Below are positions 12,001-24,100 of a DNA stretch of 64,000 nt, piece after piece. The DNA comes from Membranipora membranacea. Lineage: Eukaryota > Bryozoa > Gymnolaemata > Cheilostomatida > Membraniporidae. The notes beneath the pieces are model-generated. The model did not search any database and was not told the DNA's origin. It saw only the letters and a program-made list of their open reading frames with translations. Every line of letters starts with the position of its first letter. The stretch's first letter is position 1. Position numbers and translations under genes: made by a program. Where the stretch lies: the NCBI GenBank assembly GCA_914767715.1, contig OU612066.1, positions 10,731,001 through 10,795,000 on the forward strand, written 5' to 3'.

Positions 12001-15000
12001 CCAAATGACATGCCAGATTGACTGTTTGACTAAACAGGACGCTCATTCATAATGTCACTTACGTAGCTTCCTTGCTCTCTACAGCTCCTTTGAACCCATT
12101 GACAAACTTAGGAGGTAAGCAATCATCAGCTACGGCTCGGGCTATAAACTTTCCAACATTCTGAAACAGAAGGTATGACAATTAATACAACAACAAACGC
12201 TCACTCTCACTACGGAGGAGCTCACTTTCACTACGGAGCGAGGGACTTCGCGACTCATGACTTGGTCTGACGATTATGTCATCATTGCTACAGGTTATCT
12301 AATCTACAGATGGTCCCTTTTTATCTATGATTGACTAGACTTAATTTGACAGTTTCACAGTAAGGAGAAGCTTATTACCTTCAAGTGAGCCCATGTTGGC
12401 TATATACCGAATAATAGAATAACCTTCCTGTTCAACCACCTGTTTGAGTCATTGACCAACAGTTGAAGGACTAATGACCAAATTTCAGTTCAAAGCCCTG
12501 ATATTACATCACTCAAGTGCATTTATATAGCAATTACTTTTGAAAAGCTGTCAAACGGCATTATGAGTAGGTGAATGTCCATAGTCAACAGCAGCCATCG
12601 GCAAACCATTGCAGCTTATCTATGGTACATGTTTACACCCATGTATACAGTACATATTACGAGCTTCATGAACGATCAAACACGCCATGGAAATCCCAAC
12701 CTGCAATTATGTTGATTGTAAACAACCCACATGATTCATTTGCAATAAAAGACTTGGCTCGATTCCAAAACTAATTGTGTGCCTGGAGCGATCCGATCCT
12801 TAGAGGCGAGGATCGTAGGCTAAGTTTGGTCATTTATTATAGAAAACTAGATCAGTATTTTGGAAGCTATGCTGGTTGTCATGTGCAGCCGGTGTGAGGA
12901 TTCACCAACCTTATCAAATTACAGAAGTGTCATTGCATCAGCCACTTCCATTGTCTATTACTGTAACTCTCTTCCCAAGGACATTTTATGGTTGTACCAC
13001 TAAACCAGTTTTTTCTGGCTCGAGAGGGAAAACATGCCGAAGTTGGCAACCACTGGGCCTCCAGGCCTTGATACTCTTTAGAATGAGTAACTCAATCCTA
13101 TATTTCATATGAATGAGGGCTTCAGTAAGTGACAGTATTGAATCTTACTACTATAGTAAAATTGCTTTCTGATGATATGTGATTACTCTAATGCTTGGTT
13201 CACATTGTCCCAGATGACACTAGGATGCCATCCAAGATGCTTATCCCAGTCACATTATAACATTCATCCCAGTCAATGTGAACCAGACAATGACACATGG
13301 ATTGTGTCATTTTCTGGTTCACATTGACTGGGATGGCTATCTGGGATGAATGTTATAATGTGACTGGGATAAGCATCTGGGATGGCATCCTAGTGTCATC
13401 TGGGACAATGTGAACCGAGCATAAAGGACCATTGATTAGTTAACTAGACATCAGACGGTGGTCATATCAAGCAGTGTATTCACTTCTTTGTAAGAAAGTT
13501 CTGTGCTATCGAGCGCTATCCACAATCACAACCCACTCACGCTTGCCATATCAATTTAATGTATAGTGATAAGTTTTTATGCTTTCTGTATCATTGTGTT
13601 GTGAGGTGTATATCTCAAATCACCAACATCTCACAGAATTAGCTAGTGCACGAACAAGATACAGCAGGCCTAATACAATGATAATAATGAACTGTAATTC
13701 CAAATCGGAGATGAAAATTTGCCTGCCGTAATTTAACCTCGAATTGATCACCTGGATATGACTAGAAATCTCCTTCTCTGCTAACCTAGACTGAGAATCT
13801 TACCTCGGGGGCTTCAGGGGCGTCTATAGTGAGATCAGGAAGGTCGGAGAGAAGACCGGAGAAGCTTCGGCTAATGTCATCTTGTGACAGCAGCGAGCCG
13901 TACATATCTGATATGAGTACAGAGGATAACTCCCGCACTGTAGCTTTACGATCTAAGGCTACATTGACCAACACCTGTATGACCTTGTGTAGGTTCTTCT
14001 TTACATTTAACTCCTTGACCAGCTCCTGCAAAAATGAAGAGCAATTTCAGTTTAGCAAATAGCAAATTAATACTTAGTGCACGCTTTCAAGATTTCTTTC
14101 ACTTCCTTAATTCAGATGACTTCCATTATGCAGAAAGAAACAATCCCTGCACTGTTGTTAAAATCAGAAAAGCATTATGATGACTGATCAGCTATAGATG
14201 AGAACACAACCTGGCAGCTTGCAGATCTGTATTGAGTTTGTATGCAACGGGTAGATAGTTACGATGTCAATGTATAGATTAAATTGTATTACATTAGCAG
14301 CACTGACATGCACAGACATGTTCATAAATCATTACACCATCACTGTGTGTATAATCTTCTATATGTGACACCATCCCTAACAAGCAGGTTGGAAACTTTT
14401 AGCTGTTTCCAATTAGTCATGGAATATTGTCTGTACTTTTATTTCATCCAATGTACATAGCGATGAGCGAAAGTAAACAAAGGTTTTACTCATGGGGAAG
14501 ATGGGTTTTTCCAATTCTCTTCACTTCCTGAAAAAATTGTGTCAAAAATGCTGATTGATGTGTCAACGAAAAGTAACCTGGCAGCCTCACACCTTAGCCC
14601 AGATATAAACTCACCACAACTTCACTAGTATCTCCATGCTCAAAGTACTCATGGAAGGTATCTTCTAAGAACTGTTTGAATTGCTCCTCCGACAACTCTG
14701 GTCTCACTGTTTTCATGCGGTATTCATCCTAAAAAGACATTAATACATTCAGGCTCAAAATCAGTCTGAGTTGGACTCAACTGGCAGAGGTCTTGCCTTT
14801 GCCAACACTAAACTGTTGGAATGATGAAGACTTGCGATCCTCGTGAGCTTAGGAAGGAGTGATATAATATATGTATAAATGCAAGCATAACATCATAGTT
14901 ATAATATGACTGAGCCAACGCCCATGAAACACTCCAAATGATGCATCCAAACTTGATGGTATTGCGACTAAAACTTCAAAATTTTGGAGCCTTCTGACAG

Positions 15001-15618
15001 GAAAGGATGCAACTCTGTAGCGGATATACTTCTAAGCAGTAACAAACATACCTGGCCATCGGAATCATAGTTTGGATCGTTGACATCGGTAGTTGTAGAG
15101 TCTACGCCTAATTCATCACCAGGCTTACCCCATGTACCTTTACCGCCACCACCTCCTGCAACATCATGAAATGTGTAAACACTATATCACTATCAGCTTG
15201 CAACAGTTTTCGCAGACCAAGCATTAAGAGTTGCCAGAATTTGTCAGTGGTGTATATTTGGCATAATCTCCCTAGGCGGTAAGATTATGCATCGAACAAC
15301 CTTTGTGGATGTTAAGCTGCTGCATGGTAAAAGATAATTCTTTTGTAACTGTTGTGTTTTGAACCCACCTTTTTTGGGAGCTCCTCTGCCCTTGGCTTGC
15401 TTGCTTTGGTGACGGTCCTTGGTGAGTGCTTTTCTGAGTGCAACAGTATGTGCACCATCTTTGGAAGGGCTTCTTCTATATGCTTTAGCACCTTTTATCA
15501 CTACACGTGAACCAGAGTCCCCTTCAGCCAGCTCAGATGCTGTGAGCACAGGATCAGGTCCGCCATTTTCATCTCCGAACTCAACATCGTCATGAGCTCT
15601 TACCACATCTCCATCCAT
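9090..15618 (-). CDS. PDCD4: Programmed cell death protein 4 (MA3-domain translation inhibitor)
   Basis: Nine minus-strand exons with matching phases (15618-15369, 15155-15052, 14728-14615, 14025-13804, 12160-12063, 11306-11192, 10416-10309, 9709-9459, 9168-9090) encode 446 residues; human PDCD4 has 469. Hallmarks are KGRGAPKKGG near residue 80, the acidic linker with DPNYDSD, two MA3 domains (about 134-262 and 297-421; the second contains EVPHFHHELVYE), and the C-terminal RGRKRYVSEGDGGRLK, nearly identical to vertebrate PDCD4. In the family, the MA3 domains bind the helicase eIF4A and block cap-dependent translation initiation. The ATG at 15618 is the first in frame. The N-terminal half is shorter than in human, and the phosphodegron region is reduced to a DSG at about 34-36 without the downstream Ser of DSGxxS. 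Confidence 0.97.
12199..12238. repeat. Short tandem duplication in a PDCD4 intron
   Basis: Two near-identical copies of about 19 bases, GCTCACTCTCACTACGGAG and GCTCACTTTCACTACGGAG, stand two bases apart. It is 40-odd bases upstream of exon 5 of PDCD4, inside the intron. This is probably simple slippage. Confidence 0.7.
13191..13422. mobile_element. 232-base hairpin element (MITE-like) in a PDCD4 intron
   Basis: The sequence begins ATGCTTGGTTCACATTG and ends with the near inverse CAATGTGAACCGAGCAT. The two arms match almost throughout, including paired copies of GACACTAGGATGCCATCC and CATTATAACATTCATCCCAG. At the centre is a small stem, AATGACAC...GTGTCATT. The right arm carries about 13 extra bases (GGCTATCTGGGAT) that look like a local duplication. 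The whole unit could fold into one long hairpin. It has no open reading frame and no clear target-site duplication. It sits in the intron between PDCD4 exons 4 and 5. Confidence 0.8.
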
Positions 15619-18600
15619 GTCTGACAATTGACAGATCTTCTTTCACAGTATTTCTTAATCTAGGGGACCTGACTCACAATCTGATGCAGCTGTGCAATGA
15701 TTTGCACCGTTTGACTTGGGTAATAAAGCTTTGATTTCAAGTTGAAAGTTTTTTGTGCAACAAATTCCTCCACGTTTTGCTTGGGTTTGTTTTGATCGGA
15801 ATGATCACGTGATTATGTTTTTCTGTCTGTTTGGGTTATATATGTCAAGGGTCAATTAGGTCATGTTTGTTGTTATGGTATGATTGGTTGGTGCTAGCCA
15901 ATGGGTGCCTAGTGTTCTAACTTCTTTTAGGCAGACAACTCCTGTCTGTACCTCACATCTCCCAGGGACTTTAGGACAAACTCTCTACTGCTTCCTCTAC
16001 ATCTAGCCTGGCTTGCTGTTTATTTGTTAGGACCAATTTCCCCTCAAATGATAGACCAATTATTACTCGGTTGGTGGTCCCTTCAAAACACAGAGCGCCT
16101 GATCAGGCTAACAAAACTCACTCTAGTCTGTATTCAGACACTATATACGTTACCCGGACTGGTAAGAGGGAGGTCTAGATTGCAAATATATCTGATTGAC
16201 ATCAAACTGATGTTTGCTGACATTTCGTCCAGCTGTCAAAGTGGTCTTTATGGGTACTCTACTCTGCGGGCCAAAATCGCTTCAAATTTTTGTTGTTGCC
16301 ATATCTGTATCAAAAGAACATAGAACCCAGTGCGATCTGTTTTGTAAGCGTTCCCCTTCTATATCTAATTGCGGGTACTCAGTTCCCTCCAGTTCTCTCT
16401 CACCTCTAACACTGATACACACACATAGGTTTAACCTTATCAGTACCTTGGTGGCACAATTACATGATTTGTATACGTTAATATGCTCAAATCCGCTGTA
16501 GGTTTCCAATTGTATGAACAAATACCGATTACTGATATTAAACAATGTGCTGCAATTTACCTAGAAGTATATTCCAATTTTTTTTCTCACCCTATCCTAC
16601 AAACCTTGGGTCAACAGGAAATTGTCCTAAAATTCAACATCAAGGTATCAATACAGATAAGGTCAATTTAGGCACTTAGTGCAGTGCAACCCATACCATA
16701 TAGCTACTCCCTTTAGCGCATCACTGATTAGGTTCAATTAACCTCTGTGAGCTAAAAACCAAATATCAATGCTCAGCACCACAAGCTTGCGACTGTCATG
16801 CATTTACTGGATATAGAACAGAAAATATCCAATGATAATTGGAGTTGTGGTGTCATGCACATAGGGAGCACAACCCCCAGGAAGGGTGGTCTGAGTGATT
16901 TAAAAAAAAAATTCTCAATATGTTCTTTCCCCTGTATCTGATGAACTCTATGAACAGCATCAGGTCATATTTAAAGGCAAAAGCAGGTGAGTAGATAACA
17001 ACAATAAATGCCAAAAGAAATAAAATGATTAGGGATTCAACACAAACAAATCTTTTGTCAACATCTACTTTGTTTTTCATCCGAAACTTCGGCCCTTGGT
17101 TTTTCTTATGTCATATGATCAAATAAAAATGGGAGAGCAGACATGAATACTGTATTCTGGTTTTGCTAAATGGCATCCTGTCATAAAGAAAATACTGTTT
17201 ATAATCATATATTTATAGGTTATTGTACGATAATTTTTGTGACTGCTCGTAGTAATTGAGTTAGTGATGCCCCTCATGTATAGATGGCATCTCTTACCAC
17301 AATTTACAGACATTTAATTTGGAAGAAATACATCCTTCATTATATGACAATATCTAACTCAAGTTGATGTGCCAGCTCTCCCTAGCCTTAGGGCTGCATC
17401 CGTAAACAAGAATATGTGGATAAGGGAGTAAATTGACTGCAGGCTAGAATCTTTTGCTTCCAGACATTCATGAAAGACAAGTTGATTATTGAATAATGTG
17501 TGCTACATTACGGCACTTCTTAAAACTGTCAACTTACTTCGCCGACTACCTAGAAAAAAACACTGTCTCCTTTTGCAAACCAGATAGGTTTCCGATAAGT
17601 CATACCTCTCTGGCAGCACCTAAGGCTATTATCACCATTAAGACGTGTATTGATTTTCTCTAATCAAATAAAGCCTGCTATGGGATCGGGTTTATATGGC
17701 AATATGAAATCTCATAGAATAGGCTAGGGAGCCTGCCTCACATATAATATGGATAATGTATAATGCTCGCTGCTGCCTATGGGATACTGTATTATACTGT
17801 ATTATTATCATAGTCTTGATCTTGAAAGCCAATATCTGATCATATGGCCACGGTTAGCACATGATTATTGATAGGTACATGTCGAGATTGTCCTTGGTCA
17901 TTTACATACACACAGCGTAATGCAGCAGTTAATCTCTTAAAAAAAGCCTGTAGTGAACAGACAGACAAATCAGAGAATAATGGTCGAGACCAACGGACAA
18001 CACGAGAGGCATCCCTTACTCGGAGGGCTATCATGGGTAAGAGAAAGTACTTAACTCGTAATACGGTGACATATATATCACATTATTATAGTGCATTTAT
18101 TATTGTCTATGATATCCTTATTATATTCCCCTACAGCTCATTGACTAATGTTTATAAAAATCAATTAAGCACTACCATTAGAATTTTAAGCAGCGCACTG
18201 AACGTGGACTTATGGCAGCACACACTGATGCTTGTGATACTATAATACACAAACTGTCCTCAATATTATTTGTTAAATCATTGGATATCAGTCTCAAATG
18301 AAAACAAGACATCACCAAACCATTTACTATGTTTTCTATAGAAGTTATTGACTATTTTTTATCATTGTCACAAATGTGTACTGCAGCCAACGAGACTAAC
18401 TGATTGTCAGTAGTGCTCAGTGCGATTATGTAAAGTTCGCTCGTAAAGCACAGGTAGCTTGCTGTGCGGGAATAGATAACAACCCTTCGTCTACATCACA
18501 TTACTATCGTAGTAATAGCAGAAGAGAAGTAATTATCGGATAAAAATCTCTCTCAAAGTCGTCTTAGGATTATCACCCTCTGGATTTTTGAGATGTCAAC

Positions 18601-21169
18601 ATTTTAATCACTTCTCACACGCTGCTCGGTGCGACCTTGTATATTGTCACTCTACTTGTGACTGGTAGTGCATAATGCAATCAGTAGCTGTTAATACTGA
18701 TTTTATCGCTGTCTCTGTTCTTGGATTACTTCTCATACATCGTCACAAATGACCATGATCAGGCATAACGTAAGTATGGAATCGAAAAAGAATGGATAGC
18801 GGTGATTTCATAAGTTAGTGAGTTATTCATGCCCCAAGGTCTCCAATGATGCTGGACTGCAGCATATTTTCCATGAATTGTGAATAACTTATTACAAACA
18901 ACTCATAGAATCGGCTGGAGACTCTTTGATTATTAATAATATAGTGTTGTTTTTATGTTTTAAATATCATGACAAAGCTTTCGAGTTTTTAACTCCTTGG
19001 TCTGATGCTCCTCTTCAATTTATCTAATTTCACAACTGAAACTTTTTTGCTGGAACCTGGCTCAGTTCCGCTAGGTAGGATATTGATGCAGTGCACGGTT
19101 CTGATTTTTGGGCGTCACTTACGGAGCATTTCAATTAGGTGACGCCAACATGTATACCTCGATACGGGCATCATGTTCACACAACACTTCGTACATAATG
19201 CAATATCATGCTATAGCTGCAGCTGCTAGTGCACTAGAAACAATTTGGAAGTCAGTACAGATTAGCAGTGAGCTCTGCCTTCTGGCCACTTGGTATGGCA
19301 TTTGCTTCGGTGCGATGTAGCTTGTATGACCGAAATAAGTAATGCTACAAATTTCAAAGTTGTTACAGCGTCATCCACAGACAACAAGTATTACGTTTGA
19401 GCTTGACGATCCCAACACTGAAAACACCTGTTTGTTGAATGAGAAGGAGTTGATGTAAGCTTATGGTACGGTATACAAAAGTGAGGATCATAGCTGCAGA
19501 ATAGTCTACTGCTTTTTGTTTGTAACATTGTCTATGTTGATGAGATTGCTCTTGGCCTGTTGAAAAACCCTCTGAACAATTAGAAAATGATGATAGGCAA
19601 ACTCAAACATATTGGAGTTAAGAGATCTGATGTTTCTGAGATTTTGTAATGCTTTCCACATATGCTACCACTGAGCACACATCAACGCTGCCGCTGGGCT
19701 CAACACTTTTGACCTTGATGTGCAAATTGTGATGGAGTGTTTGGAAATCTCATTGTTCATGGGTCACGATGGTCAGAATTCACAGCACAAAAACCCTGCC
19801 GTATTGAGTTTATGTCCCTCGATTCAAAGAAATTTGTTGAAACAATGTGACCTTTTGCTGTCAAGTGTAATGTGTGAGAAAGGTACCGCTTGCTCCCTGG
19901 GGCTGATTTCTCCAGTTTTAGGCTTGCAACGGTTTACTTTCTGGTTATTGCAATTAATTCACAATCAATAATAGTAACATGGAACCCCTGTTACAATAGC
20001 TAAACCTTGTCAAGCAGCTAAAGACGCTCGAAAATCATATCTTTGGTTGCTGATTATCATTTTTCAGCTCTATTTTTTGCGGCAGCATGGCACAGTAATA
20101 GGTAACTGCTGCCGATCAGGATGCACAAGGGGCAGCAGCGTACAGAGAGAGATAGCATATTAATGCGGTTACGTATTGATTGTTTGATATGGGATGAACT
20201 TTCATCAAACCCTTACACCACAATACCTGTGTTTGCATCGACGACTGCATAGTAGGCACACTGGTGATTCCTGATTGGAGTGTTTATTATTGGTATAGCA
20301 TATCATTCTAGAGAATACATCCTCCAAACTCCCAGAGGCACCACTAGCCTTGTTTAATGATCATTGAGTTAATGATTGCCGAGCTCAAACATTTAATGAA
20401 AAGCACTTCTTCGTATCAATCCCACAAACCAACAGCATCGTAGCTCTCAATGTCAGTATACTACGAGACAACCGAGAAATGTCATCCTACGATGCCTAAA
20501 GGAACAGAGTCATCATCTTTCTACTAAATGCCGATCGCTCAAGTAGTTTTCCAGTTCTGCCTCAAAAAACAAGAAAATATCCAGAAAATGCTCCACATAC
20601 AGAATATAATACTGATTGACACATATCACACCATAGTCATGGTTATTGTAGCTCTTCTGGTTTTCATTGGTAATATATGTTGACAAAAACTGAATATTGG
20701 CTTTTCTACCATACTTATTTTCACAGTGAAATAGAAGGTGATTTAATGACACGATATCAAAAAACATGCTATTTAGTACACTCCACCACTGTAATTTCTT
20801 TCTCAGGTGCAGGCCTGCGAGGCTAAGTCTGGTCAAAGTTTCAAAGCTGAGGTTTAAGACTTAAAATTTTTTCAATGTCACAGAGGAAGCCTCAGTGAAC
20901 TAAGTTTTGATGATAATCCTATTCCAAGCAAACGAAGGAAAACTTTTTTTTGTGATATAAAAAGAACCTGGGAACATGGGAATGGAAAGTAGTGTCGGGT
21001 AGCGGATCATGAATCAATGATGTATTATTTGAACGTGATTTAATTTAATTTGCAATAGAAATTCAAAATATGAACTGAGCCAAACTGTAAACCTTCTCCA
21101 ACTTTCTCCAACCAGCCCAGTTTCATACTATTTGAGTCTTTAGCTGTGGATGGTTTGATATTTGTACAG
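15619..21169. other. 5.5 kb gene-poor region between PDCD4 and the calcium channel beta gene
   Basis: The first few hundred bases are the PDCD4 upstream region on the minus strand. The rest holds open frames of 60-125 codons on both strands that resemble no family I know. The plus-strand calcium channel beta gene must start here or further upstream in its own transcript, because its first recognised exon (21170) lacks a start codon. Two places end in consensus donors and could be its 5' exons: the frame ending near 18034 (GTAAGA, wrong phase unless another exon intervenes) and a short ATG stretch at about 18748-18768 followed by GTAAGTAT (phase 0, compatible with 21170). Both are guesses. Confidence 0.4.
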
Positions 21170-24100
21170 GATTCAGTGGAGTCTAACGGCAGCCACCTTT
21201 CCTCTCCACATGCTGGCAGTGGGGGGTACAATGCTGCCTCCGATCACAGAGAAGGCAAACCTGACGAGGAATGGCATGCACTGGACACATTAGAGAAAGC
21301 AAAGGTTAGTGAATATGTGCTACTGTCTACAAGAAATCCGCTTGAGGGTTGACGTGATATTGATAGGGTCCTTCGGACTTAAAGGGCAAGATAATTATTG
21401 GAAAAGGCCTCAGTAAACTTCTAGCAAGTTTATTGTGTCAACTATAACTGCAACTCACTTAGAAGTCTTTACACATCCATCGAATAAAAAAATGTTGGTC
21501 AAATCTCACGCTGTGTGGGGTCCGCTGTAAAATAAACAGTTCAGTGGGACATGAGAATGATGTACTAAAATATCCCTAGAAACAGTGCTACTGCCTCAAG
21601 ATCTCTTGGCGGAGTTACTGCTACTAAGCATATCAGCCCAAAAGAGCACTCTCAGCAAAGCTTCATTATTCAGAGTAGGGAAAATCTACAGCCAACCTAA
21701 ATAAGACAATACTATTAGGACCTTGGGAAATTACAGAAGAGAAGGATTTTTTGTTCAGTGTCAATGCGTTACCTCAATTTAAGAATTAAGCCTGTTCCTG
21801 GTAAGCTTACCACTATGTGTTAAAAGGCACCCTACTTCTCGGATGGCACGTACTGGGCAGAGAAGTGCTCCGCCGTGGTAACAGATAAGGATTTACACAA
21901 ACAACTTAGATGTTTGATAATAACACAATCTATATAACAACACATATAGATGAACGGAACTGCTGTCAAAAACGAGTAAGACTGGTAACTATGAGTTGAG
22001 AGTTTTTGAGACTTGAAGAGTTCGTATTGTTTTGGAAGCATCAACTAGATTTGGCTGCTTGTTTGATTTGTCACGTTCGTAAACAAGAAAGTGAGGGCCA
22101 AATCAGAAACTCAAGTATGCATTGTGGTAAGGTGCGAGAAAGAACGTCAGTCACCAAAACCAATAACATTTAACAACATCATTTCATTCCAAGGCACAGT
22201 TATTGATTCAGTCAATCAATTGCTGCCCGATGCCGATGGATAATATACAATATTTTATTTATCAAAAGAATTATTCCATAGGCTGGCTGAAGCCCTATAC
22301 GTTGATATCACATTGTGCACGGAATTAGGAATGATGAGCCATTGATTTATGTTTGAAGTAAAATAATGGGAGTGTCAGTAAGCAAACTTTTTTGTGTTTA
22401 GTACTTTTCTATAGTCACTGGCAGCTATTTGAATTGATAGATAGTAAAAACTTTAGCATTCTTGATTTAACATGCAAAACAATAGCTCAAAAGCAAAAGT
22501 ATAAGTAAAATAATCATGGTAGTGTCAGTAAGCAAATATTTTTGTGTTTAGTACTTTTCTATAGCCACTGGCAGCTATTTGAATTAAAAGATAGTAAAAA
22601 CTTTGGCATTCTTAATTTAAGATGCAAAACAATAGCTCAAAAGCAAAAGTATAAGCAATAACACTTTGCTACTTTTGGGCTATTACTTGGTAGCAACAAA
22701 ATGTAGAACTTTATTTTTGATAGTACTCATTCGTTGAGAATGCCCAAAAAAATGAGTGTCTGATTTCAAATGAGCCAAACGGTCTTGTTTCTCTGGCTAA
22801 ACTCACTGCGTTTATGTAGATGTAAGCTACTGGATGGGATATAAAATGTTCTCATACCATGAGATGCTTGAATGTCAGACTTAAACCAAACCTAAGGGTT
22901 TTATATTGAGAACCTGCTGACGTGGTAAGCTCACTATTTGAGACTACCAGAACTCGCTACAATATTAGCAATTCATAAGACCTTTCGACATCAAAATATT
23001 TTAGTCAGTTGATACAGAAGAGAGTTGATGTCGCTGTGACAAGTCCAATATGATTGAATACCCTAGACCTGACCTAGCCCCAAATATTGTCATAGCACAT
23101 TTGTACCAGCTGCGATATACCAAGGCATCGGATTTGTGCTAAAGATCAAAAGGCGCTACCGCCTATTGGTCATTCATTTATGGTACTAGTTTTTGCGCAT
23201 GGCGAATGCCGGCCACAACTTTTTGAATTGAATGATGCTACATTGAGGACTTAAAACATTGCCATGTCATTGACATTTTATAAGCTATGGTGTTTACTTT
23301 CTGAATGTTATGCATGTTGACACTATATTTCATTTTGTGATATGAAAAGCAACATAAATATTCAATGCAATATGCGCAGCACCGCCCTTGGGAATACCAC
23401 CCATTATATCCGCCAAAACAAATAGCCACATCTGGGATGTCTTCTTAATCTGTTCTGCTATCGTCCAGATGTCTTTGCCTACGTATGATTGTGTTGATTA
23501 GGTTAACAAGGGATCAAAGAAGGTCAACAACAATTATCATCTAAAACATCGAACTTTATTTGAGCGGGCGGAAGAAATTCTTAAGCCAAGAACAGACGAC
23601 TAGGCAACTTGCTGAATTGTAATTGGAGACTAAATCTAGTCAAACGTGCCTAACTAGGAATTTACAGCCACGATTTATAAACCGACGTCATCAATAAAAG
23701 ATTTTTAACTTGTCTGAAACACGTTGGCTTTGGAATCCCACTTCGTTATTCATCTCGTACAGCCTCAGCTTAGTTGGAACTTTAGCCAGAAAATCAATCG
23801 ACATCAAGCAGTCCCTCGATGACTGTCATATATGTCTAACATACTTGGTAAAGAGAATTTTAATCACATTAGGGAGCTCATATCGGGATATTTATAAGCA
23901 AATGTCAAACTGCTTTATTAATAGTGTCTCCCAGAACCTATCACTGAGACGTCATAACGTGAGCGCTGCTCTGTCAAAGCAACCCTGTTATTCAAGCCTA
24001 GCAGAGAAAGACAGACGACAGCCAAACCCTAGTGCGCAAAACATACAATCAATGAAAGTGAATAAAAACAACAATATATGATATTATAGTATCAACATTC

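Noticed and set aside
16024..16545. Overlapping open frames on both strands upstream of PDCD4
   Set aside because: Three mutually overlapping frames of similar length with no family resemblance and no matching splice sites; most likely chance.
17868..18245. 125-codon plus-strand open frame
   Set aside because: Second half is hydrophobic AT-rich translation typical of chance frames, and no domain is visible. Only its first part, ending at a GTAAGA donor, is worth keeping as a possible exon.
19108..19971. Two plus-strand frames of 70 and 83 codons
   Set aside because: Considered as remnants of a transposon gene, but no transposase, reverse transcriptase or zinc-finger motif can be seen.
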